Source of the DNA: an uncultured Lachnospiraceae bacterium
GTDB lineage: Bacteria; Bacillota; Clostridia; Lachnospirales; Lachnospiraceae
Direction: 5' to 3'
Length of the DNA stretch: 64,000 bases
NCBI GenBank assembly: GCA_910579865.1
Contig: CAJTXA010000015.1
Coordinates: 17,522-81,521 of the forward strand
Below are positions 1-8,798 of this stretch, one piece after another (the first letter of the stretch is position 1; each line of letters opens with the position of its first letter). Both the position numbers and the translations under genes were made by a program. The notes under the pieces were generated by a model. The model saw only the letters and a program-made list of their open reading frames with translations. It did no database searches and was not told where the DNA came from.

Positions 1-2057
1 AGTTTTTATCCTACTATAAAGAAAGGGCTGCTGAGTTAGAACTGATTTATTATGATTCTATGACAATTGATGGCCAAATGGATTGGCAAAACGGATTAAC
101 CGAAAGAAATCTTGCATTTTTAAAAACAGAAGAAGGAAAGACAGTTGCAGATAAGATGTTTTTGAATTTTTGGTGGACAACAGAAAAGTATGCACCAGAG
201 GAACTGTTAAAATCTTCGAAAGAGCTTGCAGAACAAAAAGAAATTGACCCTTATACATTATATGCAGGAATTGATTTGCAAAGCAAAGGTTATGGAACAG
301 AAATTAATTGGAGTTTGTTTGAGAATCCAGAAGGTGGAACCTATACTTCTTTAGGACTTTATTGTCCAAGCTGGACCTATTTTTCTGCTGATATGATACA
401 AGATTTTTGGAAACAGGAAAATAAATTATGGGTAAATGCAGAGGGAAATCCAGCAAGTGAGAGCAAAGAGTTGGGGGATACTCAATGGAGAGGGATTTCT
501 ACTTATGTAGTAGAACGTACTGCAATTACAAAAGCTCCTTTTGTCACAAATTTCTGTACTGGAAATGGATATGGGTTTTATAAAAATGGGGAACAAATTA
601 GTATGCTAGATTGGAATAATCGAAGCATATCCGATATTTTGCCAACTTATCGTTATATTATTGAGAACGGAGAAGGAAATTATCTTTCTGCTGATTTAGA
701 TGTAGGAGATGCTTATTATGGAGGAAATAGCATGATCCTTCGTGGTGCAGTAAAACAAGGAGTATCCTCTACAATAAAAATGTATCGGGCTTCTCTTCCA
801 ATAACAGATACTATGATATTTACGACTACAGCAAGAGCAAAAGGAGCAGAAGTTGCATTAGATGCGATATTGACACTAGAAGATGGTTCTGAACTTGTAC
901 TAGAAGGAGATAAAAAAGTCAGTGATAGTTGGACAACTGTAAATTATTCCCTATCTGAATTAGCTGGAAAAACAATTCAAGGTATTTCTTATCAATTAAC
1001 TTCTGAAGCAGATGTAAGTGGATTACAGTTCCGTTTTGGCAATATCACTTTATTGGAACCTGATAAAGAAGAGCAGGCTTCTGTAAGTAAGGTAGAAATA
1101 TTAGATAGTGAATTTGATGAGGATGCGATGTATGCGGGAGTAAGACTATCATGGGAGTCAGATGTGCCAACGGATTATTATGAAGTTTATCGGATTAATT
1201 CTGATCAAACAAAGTCTTTACTTGGTGTATCAAATACAAATAGTTTTTATATCAATACCTTACCTCGAACAGATGAAACGAATCAATCTGTTTTTGAAGT
1301 AGTACCAGTAAATGCCTTATTAGAAGAGGGAACAAGTGCACAAGTAACAATGGATTGGCCAGATAATAGTATTCCAAAGGCAGCATTTGCAGCAGATGTT
1401 ACATTAGCAGCGCCTGGAGAAACCATTACATTCCAGAGTCTTTGCTCACCAAATACAAAGAAAGTAACTTGGACTCTTTCAGGAGCAGATACAGAATCGG
1501 CAGAGGGAGAAACTGTTTCTGTCACTTATTCAAAGGAAGGAGTATATCCAGTTTCTATTAAAGCGGAAAATGAGTCTGGCAGTAATGAAGCATCTATTGA
1601 AGGATATATTGTAATTACAGAAGCAGCATCGAATGGACGTGCTCTTCTTTCACAAGGAGTTTCTGTAGAGGCAGACACTTACGTCAATGATAATGAAGCA
1701 CCAGAGTTTGCAGTAGATGGAGATATTACAAAAAAATGGTGTGCTACAGGAAGTGCACCACATGAGATTATCTTAGATTTGGGAAGTAAAAAGACAGTAA
1801 GTGCAGTTGACGTCTATCATGCAGAAGCAGGTGGAGAAAGTGCTGAAATGAATACAAAGTCTTATGCAATCTATACAAGTGAAGATGGTATAACATTTGA
1901 GGAAGTAAAAAAGGTAACTCGGAATACAAGTGGGCAGACACATGATGCATTTGCTCCTGCTGAAGCTCAATTTGTGAAACTTGTGATTTATAAACCAACA
2001 CAGGGAAGTGATAGTGCAGCACGTATCTATGAAGTAGAAGTCTATGGCTTAGAATAA
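1..2057 (+). CDS. Endo-beta-N-acetylglucosaminidase, GH85 family (5' end outside window)
   Basis: The reading frame is open to the left edge, so the start, any signal peptide and the catalytic Asn/Glu pair of GH85 lie outside. The visible part has GH85-like segments: LIYYDSMTIDGQMDWQN, then MFLNFWW, then NFCTGNGYGFYKNG. Family members cut the chitobiose core of N-glycans, releasing the glycan from glycoprotein. After the barrel come a beta-sandwich region, a fibronectin-like stretch, a PKD-like domain (roughly nt 1370-1620) and a C-terminal F5/8-type (discoidin) carbohydrate-binding domain (roughly nt 1630-2050). No LPXTG anchor is seen at the C-terminus. The kinase/isomerase, nagB and nagA genes follow on the same strand, which fits N-glycan foraging. 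The family call is firm; exact substrate (high-mannose or complex) is not readable. Confidence 0.88.
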   Translation, partial: FLSYYKERAAELELIYYDSMTIDGQMDWQNGLTERNLAFLKTEEGKTVADKMFLNFWWTTEKYAPEELLKSSKELAEQKEIDPYTLYAGIDLQSKGYGTEINWSLFENPEGGTYTSLGLYCPSWTYFSADMIQDFWKQENKLWVNAEGNPASESKELGDTQWRGISTYVVERTAITKAPFVTNFCTGNGYGFYKNGEQISMLDWNNRSISDILPTYRYIIENGEGNYLSADLDVGDAYYGGNSMILRGAVKQGVSSTIKMYRASLPITDTMIFTTTARAKGAEVALDAILTLEDGSELVLEGDKKVSDSWTTVNYSLSELAGKTIQGISYQLTSEADVSGLQFRFGNITLLEPDKEEQASVSKVEILDSEFDEDAMYAGVRLSWESDVPTDYYEVYRINSDQTKSLLGVSNTNSFYINTLPRTDETNQSVFEVVPVNALLEEGTSAQVTMDWPDNSIPKAAFAADVTLAAPGETITFQSLCSPNTKKVTWTLSGADTESAEGETVSVTYSKEGVYPVSIKAENESGSNEASIEGYIVITEAASNGRALLSQGVSVEADTYVNDNEAPEFAVDGDITKKWCATGSAPHEIILDLGSKKTVSAVDVYHAEAGGESAEMNTKSYAIYTSEDGITFEEVKKVTRNTSGQTHDAFAPAEAQFVKLVIYKPTQGSDSAARIYEVEVYGLE

Positions 2058-2094
2058 AAATAGAAAGAGACAGTGAAATGGTAAAGGAGAAAAA

Positions 2095-4029
2095 GTGAGT
2101 AAGTTAGAGAAAGAAGATAAAGTAATTGTTGGAATTGATCTTGGAGGAACAAAAATTAAAATAGGTTTGCTAAATCAAGAATATCAGATAATTGGACAAA
2201 CTGCAATTCCAACTCAGGCAAATAGACCATATCAGCAAGTAATTGCTGATATGGGGCAAACTGCAATCACTTTGTTAGAGCAAAATGGATATTCATTAAA
2301 AGATTGTTTAGGAGTTGGAATAGGAAGTCCAGGAACAATTGACAGTGAAAATGGAATCGTATTATATTCTAACAACATCCGTTGGGATCATATTCCTTTA
2401 ACAAAAGAATTACAACATTATCTTCCTCTTCCAATATCCATCAATAATGATGCAAATTGTGCAGCACTTGGAGAAGTAGTAAAAGGAGCAGCAAAAGGTC
2501 ATCAAAATGTAGTGTTTTTAACATTAGGAACTGGAGTAGGAGGAGGTATTATAATTGATGGAGCAATCTTTGAAGGAGGTCATCCTGGTGGAGTAGAGCT
2601 TGGGCATATTCGGCAAGGATCAGAAAAAAGAAAGTGTACTTGTGGAAGAGAAGATTGTTTTGAAGCATATGCATCAGCAACAGCACTGATTGCAGATACA
2701 AAAAAGATGGCAAAGGAACATCCAGAATCGATTCTTTGGACATTGTGTGGGCAGGATTTAGAAAAAATAAGTGCGAAAACTCCATTTGATGCCGCATTAG
2801 CAGGAGATTACTGTGGCAAGGTACTAATAGAAAACTATATTCAATATCTTGCAGATGGAATTACCAATCTTGTTAATATCTTCCGCCCAGATCTTGTAGT
2901 ACTTGGTGGTGGAGTATGTGCACAAGGGGAAAGATTGACAGAACCATTAAATCAATATTTAAGGAAATATTGTTTTGGAACAGATGTTACTTATATTCCA
3001 CAAGTAGTAATTGCAGAAAATGGAAATGATGCAGGGATGATTGGAGCAGCAAGCCTAGTGAAAAGAAAATCAAAGGAAATTTTATTTTTGAATCCAGTTT
3101 GTACAGAAAATATTTGGGGTGGAACAAGACTTAGAGATGAATTTCACTATGCTAATGCAAATGATCATACAGGTGAATGTTGGGGAATTTCTGCTCATCC
3201 AAATGGTGATGGAACAATAAAAAATGGAAGTTATACAGGATATAAATTATCTACATTATGGAATGAACACGCAGAACTTTTTGGAAATTTGGAAAAAGAT
3301 CGGTTTCCTCTTATGGTTAAAATTATTGATGCAAGAGAGGATTTGAGTATTCAAGTACATCCAGATGATTCCTATGCAAAGATTTATGAGAATGGCTCCT
3401 ATGGAAAAACTGAGTGTTGGTATGTGATGGATTGTAAAGAACCAGCTTCTCTTGTTATAGGACATCATGCAAAGACAAAAGAAGAATTGCATAAAATGAT
3501 TGATGAGAAAAGATGGAGTGATTTTCTTCGTGAGATTCCAATTCAAAAAGGAGATTTTATTCAAATTGATCCTGGAACAGTACATGCTATTAAAGGAGGA
3601 TGCCTCATCTTAGAAACACAGCAAAATAGTGATATCACATATCGTATTTATGATTATAATCGATTAAATAATGGAAAACCAAGAGAACTTCATCTACAAA
3701 AAAGTCTAGATGTAATAAAAGTTCCAGCAAAAAGAGCAGAGGATAGTGTGTTGTTTGCAGGAGATATACCAAAGAATCAACTTTATCAATTATATCATTG
3801 TGATTACTATAAGATATTTAAACTAGATGTAGAAGGAGAAGTTTGGCTTGAGCAAAATGAACCATTTTTGCTGTTGTCTGTATTGGAAGGAACAGGTTCA
3901 ATCGATTCATATAAAATAAAAAAAGGAGATCATTTTATTATTCCTTATCAATATGGAAGCTTTCAAATAAAAGGAGAGATTAGTCTGATTGTTTCTACAG
4001 TAGGAGATACAAGTGGGAAAGAAGAATAG
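2095..4029 (+). CDS. Fused ROK-family sugar kinase and type I mannose-6-phosphate isomerase
   Basis: Two enzymes in one 644-residue chain. Residues 1 to about 322 are a ROK kinase: phosphate-binding GIDLGGTKIKIGLL at the N-terminus, NNDANCAALGE, LTLGTGVGGGII, and the zinc-type motif CTCGREDCFE. From about residue 325 the chain is a class I mannose-6-phosphate isomerase: IQVHPDD, GKTECWYVMD and DPGTVHAIKGG carry the usual zinc ligands. The two activities would turn a free hexose, most simply mannose, into its 6-phosphate and then fructose-6-phosphate. The kinase could instead act on GlcNAc or glucose. The start is GTG 2095 with AAAGGAG just upstream. The gene lies between GH85 and nagB, so a role in N-glycan sugar catabolism is inferred. 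Confidence 0.9.
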   Translation: MSKLEKEDKVIVGIDLGGTKIKIGLLNQEYQIIGQTAIPTQANRPYQQVIADMGQTAITLLEQNGYSLKDCLGVGIGSPGTIDSENGIVLYSNNIRWDHIPLTKELQHYLPLPISINNDANCAALGEVVKGAAKGHQNVVFLTLGTGVGGGIIIDGAIFEGGHPGGVELGHIRQGSEKRKCTCGREDCFEAYASATALIADTKKMAKEHPESILWTLCGQDLEKISAKTPFDAALAGDYCGKVLIENYIQYLADGITNLVNIFRPDLVVLGGGVCAQGERLTEPLNQYLRKYCFGTDVTYIPQVVIAENGNDAGMIGAASLVKRKSKEILFLNPVCTENIWGGTRLRDEFHYANANDHTGECWGISAHPNGDGTIKNGSYTGYKLSTLWNEHAELFGNLEKDRFPLMVKIIDAREDLSIQVHPDDSYAKIYENGSYGKTECWYVMDCKEPASLVIGHHAKTKEELHKMIDEKRWSDFLREIPIQKGDFIQIDPGTVHAIKGGCLILETQQNSDITYRIYDYNRLNNGKPRELHLQKSLDVIKVPAKRAEDSVLFAGDIPKNQLYQLYHCDYYKIFKLDVEGEVWLEQNEPFLLLSVLEGTGSIDSYKIKKGDHFIIPYQYGSFQIKGEISLIVSTVGDTSGKEE

Positions 4030-4042
4030 GAGTAGCTAAAAA

Positions 4043-4768
4043 ATGAAGATAATAGTAGCAGAGAATTATAAAGAGTTAAGCCAAAAGGCAGCGAATCTTA
4101 TATCTGCTCAGGTGATATTAAAATCCGATAGTGTGTTGGGTCTGGCAACGGGCTCAACACCTATCGGGATTTATGATCAACTAGTAGATAGATATCAAAA
4201 AGGAGATCTGGACTTTTCACAGGTTTCAACTGTAAATTTAGATGAATATTATGGTCTTTGTTCAACAGATGAGCAAAGTTATCGTTATTATATGGAGAAA
4301 TATTTATTTTCTAAAGTAAATTTATCAAAGGAGCGTTGTTTTTTACCAGATGGAACAAATTTGGATGGTAAAATAGAGTGCAAAAGATATCAAGATTTGA
4401 TTGATGCTTTAGGCGGAATTGATTTGCAGCTTTTAGGATTAGGGCACAACGGGCATATTGGATTTAATGAGCCAGCAGATTTTTTTGAAAAAGAGGTACA
4501 TTTGGTAAATTTAACAGAGCAGACAATTCAAGCAAATCAACGTTTTTTTGCCTCAATAGAGGAAGTACCGAAACAGGCATATACTATGGGAATTGGTACT
4601 ATTTTTCAAGCAAAGAAAATCCTATTAGTTGTAAATGGAAAAGAAAAAGCAGAGGCTCTTAAAAAGGTAGTACAAGGAGCAATTTGTTCTCAGGTTCCAG
4701 GCAGTATTTTACAATTACATGCAGATGTAACAGTTGTAGCAGATAAGGAAGCTGCTTCACTTTTATAA
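4043..4768 (+). CDS. nagB: Glucosamine-6-phosphate deaminase
   Basis: Converts glucosamine-6-phosphate to fructose-6-phosphate and ammonia in the cytoplasm. At 241 residues it matches the short monomeric class of Firmicutes. Visible motifs are GLATGSTP near residue 35 (phosphate binding), NLDEYYGL (catalytic Asp) and LGHNGHIGFNEP (catalytic His/Glu loop). ATG 4043 lies 13 bases after the kinase/isomerase stop, with TAGGAG at that stop serving as RBS. It sits immediately ahead of nagA; together they complete GlcNAc-6-phosphate breakdown. Confidence 0.95.
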   Translation: MKIIVAENYKELSQKAANLISAQVILKSDSVLGLATGSTPIGIYDQLVDRYQKGDLDFSQVSTVNLDEYYGLCSTDEQSYRYYMEKYLFSKVNLSKERCFLPDGTNLDGKIECKRYQDLIDALGGIDLQLLGLGHNGHIGFNEPADFFEKEVHLVNLTEQTIQANQRFFASIEEVPKQAYTMGIGTIFQAKKILLVVNGKEKAEALKKVVQGAICSQVPGSILQLHADVTVVADKEAASLL

Positions 4769-4781
4769 GGGGAATAGGGGT

Positions 4782-5891
4782 ATGGTAATAAAAAATGGTC
4801 TAGTTTATGAAGAAGAGAAAAGGTTTAGAAAAAAGGATCTTCGAGTGGAACACCATCAAATTATAGAATGTGCAGAGTATATTGAGTCAGAAGCGGATCA
4901 AGTAGTAGATGCAGATGGATTATATGTGATTCCTGGACTGATTGATGTCCATAGTCATGGAGCAGCGGGATATGATGTATCAGATGCAGATGCAAAAGGA
5001 TTGGCAGAGATTTTACGATATGAAAAAAAATGTGGGATTACTTCTTATTGTCCTACAACAATGACACTTTCAAAGAAACGAATTTTTGCTATCTTGGATC
5101 ATATTCGTATATTTTGTGAAGAAGAAGATATGGCAAGAATCATTGGTGTCCATATGGAAGGGCCTTTTTTAGATGCAAGGAAAAAGGGAGCGCATAGGAA
5201 AGAAGAGATTTTAGAACCAGATATTGCTTTTTTTCGAGAATGTAATAGAAGAAGTGGACAGCGTATTCGATTGGTGACTGTTGCACCAAGTGTAACAGGA
5301 GCGTTGGAATTTATTCAAGAATTGAAGGATGAAACGATTTTGTCAATTGGACATACTTCAGCAGATTATCAGACAGCGAAAGAAGCAATTTTAGCTGGAG
5401 CAAAACATATCACACATCTTTATAATGCAATGCCCCCATTTTTGCATCGTGATCCAGGTGTTGTTGGTGCAGCAGCAGAACAGGCAGAATGTATGGTTGA
5501 GCTAATCTGTGATGGAATTCATGTACATGAAAGCATGGTACGTGCAACGTTTACTCTATTTCCAGATCGGGTTGTATTAATAAGTGATTCTATACGAGCA
5601 ACTGGTATGAAGGATGGAAGATATGAGCTGGGAGGACAGGAGGTTTGGGTAAAAGGGAAATTGGCTACTCTGTCAGATGGAACGATTGCAGGATCAGTGA
5701 GTAATTTACTGGATTGTATGAGAAAGGCAGTAGAATTTGGAATTTCGTTAGAGGATGCAGTAGCAGCAGTTACAGTGAATCCCGCTAAAAGTGTTGGAAT
5801 TTATGATAAGGTAGGATCTTTTGGAATTGGGAAAAAGGGGGATGTAGTATTGTTAGATAAGGATTTGAGAGTAGTTCGAGTGATTACTTAA
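4782..5891 (+). CDS. nagA: N-acetylglucosamine-6-phosphate deacetylase
   Basis: Removes acetate from GlcNAc-6-phosphate, giving the NagB substrate. The 369-residue amidohydrolase shows VIPGLIDVHSHG (metal site near residue 55), GVHMEGPFL, SIGHTSADY, THLYNAMPP and ISDSIRATGM (catalytic Asp), as in NagA. The HSHG form in place of HxH at the first metal site is usual in NagA. ATG 4782 follows nagB by 13 bases, so these genes are probably one operon. A long hairpin follows the gene. Confidence 0.95.
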   Translation: MVIKNGLVYEEEKRFRKKDLRVEHHQIIECAEYIESEADQVVDADGLYVIPGLIDVHSHGAAGYDVSDADAKGLAEILRYEKKCGITSYCPTTMTLSKKRIFAILDHIRIFCEEEDMARIIGVHMEGPFLDARKKGAHRKEEILEPDIAFFRECNRRSGQRIRLVTVAPSVTGALEFIQELKDETILSIGHTSADYQTAKEAILAGAKHITHLYNAMPPFLHRDPGVVGAAAEQAECMVELICDGIHVHESMVRATFTLFPDRVVLISDSIRATGMKDGRYELGGQEVWVKGKLATLSDGTIAGSVSNLLDCMRKAVEFGISLEDAVAAVTVNPAKSVGIYDKVGSFGIGKKGDVVLLDKDLRVVRVIT

Positions 5892-5914
5892 GAAAGAAGA
5901 AAATGCTTATTTAA

Positions 5915-5964
5915 TTTGGGCCCACTTGCACTTAGGATTTCTTTGTAGTGTAAGTGGGCCTAAA
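5915..5964 (+). terminator. Long hairpin after nagA
   Basis: GGCCCACTTGCACT (5919-5932) pairs with AGTGTAAGTGGGCC (5947-5960), with one G-U pair, and TTT/AAA extends the base of the stem. No uninterrupted T-run follows directly; a T-rich stretch comes about 10 bases later. It most likely ends the GH85-nagA transcript, but the missing T-run lowers confidence. Confidence 0.5.
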
Positions 5965-6034
5965 ATAGATCTTAAATTTTTTAACATATTTTTATTTTTA
6001 GATTTATTTACAGATAACTAGACTTATGGTAAAC

Positions 6035-6043
6035 TGATATAAT
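6035..6043 (+). promoter_or_regulatory. Extended -10 promoter candidate for the AI-2E permease
   Basis: TGATATAAT is a perfect extended -10 (TGnTATAAT) 29 bases upstream of the ATG at 6073. No good -35 hexamer lies at normal spacing, which extended -10 promoters can tolerate. Confidence 0.5.
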
Positions 6044-6072
6044 ATATTATTTTGAAAGGTTTGGAGGAAAAC

Positions 6073-7236
6073 ATGAAACAAGAATATAAAAAGTATATGG
6101 GTTTAGCTGGATGGTTGTTTGTCCTTTATCTTTGTATACGATATTGGGACTATTTTATTAATTTGGTTTTTATTGGAATTCAGGCAGCTTCTCCTTTAAT
6201 TCTGGGTGCAATAATCGCCTATATGCTAAATATTATTATGAACTTTTTTGAACGACATTATCTAAAACAGTGTAGATTCCAAGTTGTGATTAGTCAGAAA
6301 AGAATGATTTGTATGCTTTTATCTTTTATTAGTTTGGCTGGAATTATTTTTTTAATTTTTCATTTGGTTTTGCCAGAATTAGTAAATTGCTTTAAAGAAT
6401 TATTGAAAAAAGGACCAGCTGTGATAGAGGAAATTTATATTTCATTAAGAAATAATACAAATTTAACAGAGTATATGGAAATTTTGGATAAAAATGTGAC
6501 ATTGGATCAAGAAATGCTCGAAGAGAAGATAGAACAGGCAATTGGTGTATTATTAAATGGTGTTGGGGGCGTAATGAATTCAGTAATTTTGGCTGTTACT
6601 TCTTTGGTTTCTTGGGTAGTAACACTTATGGTTGGAGTGATATTTTCGATTTATTTATTGATTGGGAAAGAACGAATTGGACAGCAGATAAAATTATTGA
6701 TTTGTACGTATTTATCAAAGTATCATACTAAGATTTTTTATGTGGCTAATGTGGTAAATGACAGTTTTCATAATTTTATTGTTGGGCAGTGTACAGAGGC
6801 AGTAATTTTGGGGAGTCTTTGCATTACTGGGATGTGGCTTTGCCGCTTTCCTTATGCAGTAATGATTGGTGTGCTTGTTGGATTTACAGCTTTAATTCCA
6901 ATTGCTGGAGCTTATATTGGAGCTGGAGTAGGAGCTTTTATGATTTTTACAGTTGCTCCAGTAAAAGCAGTGTTCTTTTTAGTATTTATTGTTGTATTAC
7001 AACAGCTTGAAGGAAATTTAATTTATCCCCGTGTGGTTGGAAATTCGATTGGACTTCCTGGAATTTGGGTACTTGCAGCTATTACAATTGGTGGAGGTAT
7101 TCTTGGAATTGGAGGAATGTTAGTAGCAGTGCCTTTGACTGCAGCTTTTTATCAGTTATTACGAGAAGATGTATATGATAGAAATAAAATAGAAGTTATA
7201 GAGGAAACTTTAGAGGAGGAAAAGGAAGAATCGTGA
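6073..7236 (+). CDS. AI-2E family permease (PerM-type membrane protein)
   Basis: A multi-pass membrane protein of about 387 residues with the AI-2E/PerM family layout: hydrophobic segments at the N-terminus, a soluble amphipathic stretch around residues 120-165, then further helices. The C-terminal part carries IYPRVVGNSIGLPGIWVLAAITIGG, typical of the family. Members have been linked to export of small molecules or, for some Firmicutes members, to sporulation, but the substrate here is unknown. ATG 6073 is chosen over the upstream TTG because GGAGG lies 5 bases ahead of it. The gene is followed by spmA, so a sporulation link is possible. Confidence 0.85.
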   Translation: MKQEYKKYMGLAGWLFVLYLCIRYWDYFINLVFIGIQAASPLILGAIIAYMLNIIMNFFERHYLKQCRFQVVISQKRMICMLLSFISLAGIIFLIFHLVLPELVNCFKELLKKGPAVIEEIYISLRNNTNLTEYMEILDKNVTLDQEMLEEKIEQAIGVLLNGVGGVMNSVILAVTSLVSWVVTLMVGVIFSIYLLIGKERIGQQIKLLICTYLSKYHTKIFYVANVVNDSFHNFIVGQCTEAVILGSLCITGMWLCRFPYAVMIGVLVGFTALIPIAGAYIGAGVGAFMIFTVAPVKAVFFLVFIVVLQQLEGNLIYPRVVGNSIGLPGIWVLAAITIGGGILGIGGMLVAVPLTAAFYQLLREDVYDRNKIEVIEETLEEEKEES

Positions 7237-7319
7237 TAGAAGAAAGTTTTGTATGGTATAGCTGAATATAAGAGTGCATAGTTTAATAAGTAAGAAGCTG
7301 TAGAAAAAGGAAAGATTTT

Positions 7320-7955
7320 ATGTTAAATAAGCTATGGGCAGGAATGATTTTAATTGGGATTTGTTTTGGAGCAGTGACAGGACATATGACAGAGATTTCT
7401 GGAGCAGTGATTGAAAGTGCAAAGGAAGCAGTTAGTTTATCAATTACTATGCTTGGGGTGGTTGGAGCTTGGAGTGGAGTGATGAAGATAGCAGAAGATT
7501 CTGGACTGCTAAAAGAAGTAGAGAAAGGGCTTAGTCCATTGGTTCATTTTTTGTTTCCACGGATTCCTAAAGAACATAAGAGTTTAGAATATATTACTAC
7601 GAATATTGTGGCTAATCTATTGGGGCTGGGATGGGGAGCAACTCCAGCTGGATTAAAGGCAATGGAGGAACTTGCAAACTTGGAGAAAGAACGTGGGAAT
7701 TCTGCTTATTTTATAGATAAAAATAAAGATCATACTGAGCAGCATATTCGAATTGCAAGTAATGAAATGTGTACATTTTTGATTTTAAATATTTCCTCTT
7801 TACAGTTGATACCAATGAATATGATTGCTTATCGAAGTCAGTATGGAAGTGCAAATCCTACAGCAATTGTTGCTCCTGCGATGATAGCTACGATGGTAAG
7901 TACAGCAATAGCAGTTATATTTTGTAAAGTATTGGAAGGAAAGCAAAAGGAATAA
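7320..7955 (+). CDS. spmA: Spore maturation protein A
   Basis: A 211-residue membrane protein of the nucleoside-recognition (Gate) family. The pattern of hydrophobic helices, the segment NIVANLLGLGWGATPAGLKAM and the overall length match SpmA, which with SpmB affects spore core dehydration in Bacillus and Clostridium. SpmA is normally directly followed by SpmB. Here the likely spmB is about 16 kb away at 23963-24487, with the fucose block and a chemoreceptor in between. A terminator follows at 7983. Confidence 0.88.
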   Translation: MLNKLWAGMILIGICFGAVTGHMTEISGAVIESAKEAVSLSITMLGVVGAWSGVMKIAEDSGLLKEVEKGLSPLVHFLFPRIPKEHKSLEYITTNIVANLLGLGWGATPAGLKAMEELANLEKERGNSAYFIDKNKDHTEQHIRIASNEMCTFLILNISSLQLIPMNMIAYRSQYGSANPTAIVAPAMIATMVSTAIAVIFCKVLEGKQKE

Positions 7956-7982
7956 ATTCTTCTTTTATATATTTTTCTATGT

Positions 7983-8033
7983 ATGACCTTTGATTGTTCT
8001 TAAAACTTTTGAACAGTTAGAAGGTCATTTTTA
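7983..8033 (+). terminator. Rho-independent terminator after spmA
   Basis: ATGACCTT (7983-7990) pairs with AAGGTCAT (8021-8028), with an inner GTTC/GAAC stem, followed by a T-run. This ends transcription between spmA and the fucose block. The 190 bases after it (to about 8220) are AT-rich and show no gene. Confidence 0.75.
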
Positions 8034-8228
8034 ATAGGTATTATCATAAAAAAGAAAAAACATAACCTAATTTGGTATGTTAGTAAAGATTATATTTTAT
8101 AAGAAAATAAGAGAAAGATAATTTTGTTAGAAAAGATATTTTTAGAAATATAAATGTCAGATAAAAGATACTAGTTTTTGTATATGTATTATAAATAATA
8201 GAATAAAAAGTGAAAAATTTTATATATT

Positions 8229-8273
8229 ATGCTATTATACTACAATTTTTTGTCTTTCAATCATGCTATTATA
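8229..8273 (+). repeat. Tandem 11-bp direct repeat in the fucU upstream region
   Basis: ATGCTATTATA occurs exactly at 8229-8239 and 8263-8273, 34 bases apart start to start. Each copy contains a TGnTATTAT extended -10-like element and overlaps TATACT or TATAAT. They may be two stacked promoters, or operator half-sites for the regulator encoded downstream. Seen directly; function is inferred. Confidence 0.5.
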
Positions 8274-8275
8274 AT
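8264..8275 (+). promoter_or_regulatory. Promoter candidate for the fucU-sensor operon
   Basis: TGCTATTATAAT contains TATAAT (8270-8275) and an overlapping extended -10. The best -35-like match, TTGTCT at 8250-8255, is only 14 bases away, so activator dependence is plausible. fucU starts at 8322. Confidence 0.45.
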
Positions 8276-8321
8276 AATAACATAATAATAAAAACACAAT
8301 TTATTGATAGGAGGAACTATT

Positions 8322-8759
8322 ATGCTAAAAGGAATTCCTAAGATCTTGTCTCCTGAGTTATTAAAGGTATTATGCGAAATGGGGCATAGTGACACATTAG
8401 TGATAGCAGATGGAAATTTTCCAGCTGAATCTATGGGAAAGAATGGGATTGTTATTCGCATGGATGGACATGGTGCTGCTGAGTTATTAGATGCTATATT
8501 ACAGGTATTTCCATTAGATACTTATGTGAATAAGCCAATAAATCTTATGGAAGTAATGCCAGGTGATACAGTAGAAACACCAATTTGGAAAACTTATGAG
8601 AATATTGTAACAAAGTATGAAGAGCGTGGCTCGCAAGTAATAGGACATATTGAGAGATTTGCTTTTTATGAGGAAGCAAAAAAAGCATATGCTATTATTG
8701 CCACTGGAGAAGCAGCACTTTATGCCAATATTATGCTTCAAAAGGGTGTTGTAGTGTAA
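8322..8759 (+). CDS. fucU: L-fucose mutarotase (RbsD/FucU family)
   Basis: 145 residues of the RbsD/FucU family, which interconvert the alpha and beta anomers of L-fucose (FucU) or ribose pyranose and furanose forms (RbsD). The N-terminal MLKGIPKILSPELLKVL, the catalytic-region GHSD near residue 21 and the C-terminal ATGEAALYANIMLQKGV fit FucU. ATG 8322 follows AGGAGG (8309-8314). The fucI gene in the same block supports FucU over RbsD. It is the first gene after the promoter and leads into the sensor genes with a gap of 39 bases. Confidence 0.88.
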   Translation: MLKGIPKILSPELLKVLCEMGHSDTLVIADGNFPAESMGKNGIVIRMDGHGAAELLDAILQVFPLDTYVNKPINLMEVMPGDTVETPIWKTYENIVTKYEERGSQVIGHIERFAFYEEAKKAYAIIATGEAALYANIMLQKGVVV

Positions 8760-8798
8760 TACGGTTTGCCGTTTGGAAAAGTTTCTGAAGGAGGAATC

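Noticed and set aside
8229..8273. CRISPR or repeat array
   Set aside because: Only two 11-bp copies; no array or cas gene. Better explained as promoter or operator repeats.
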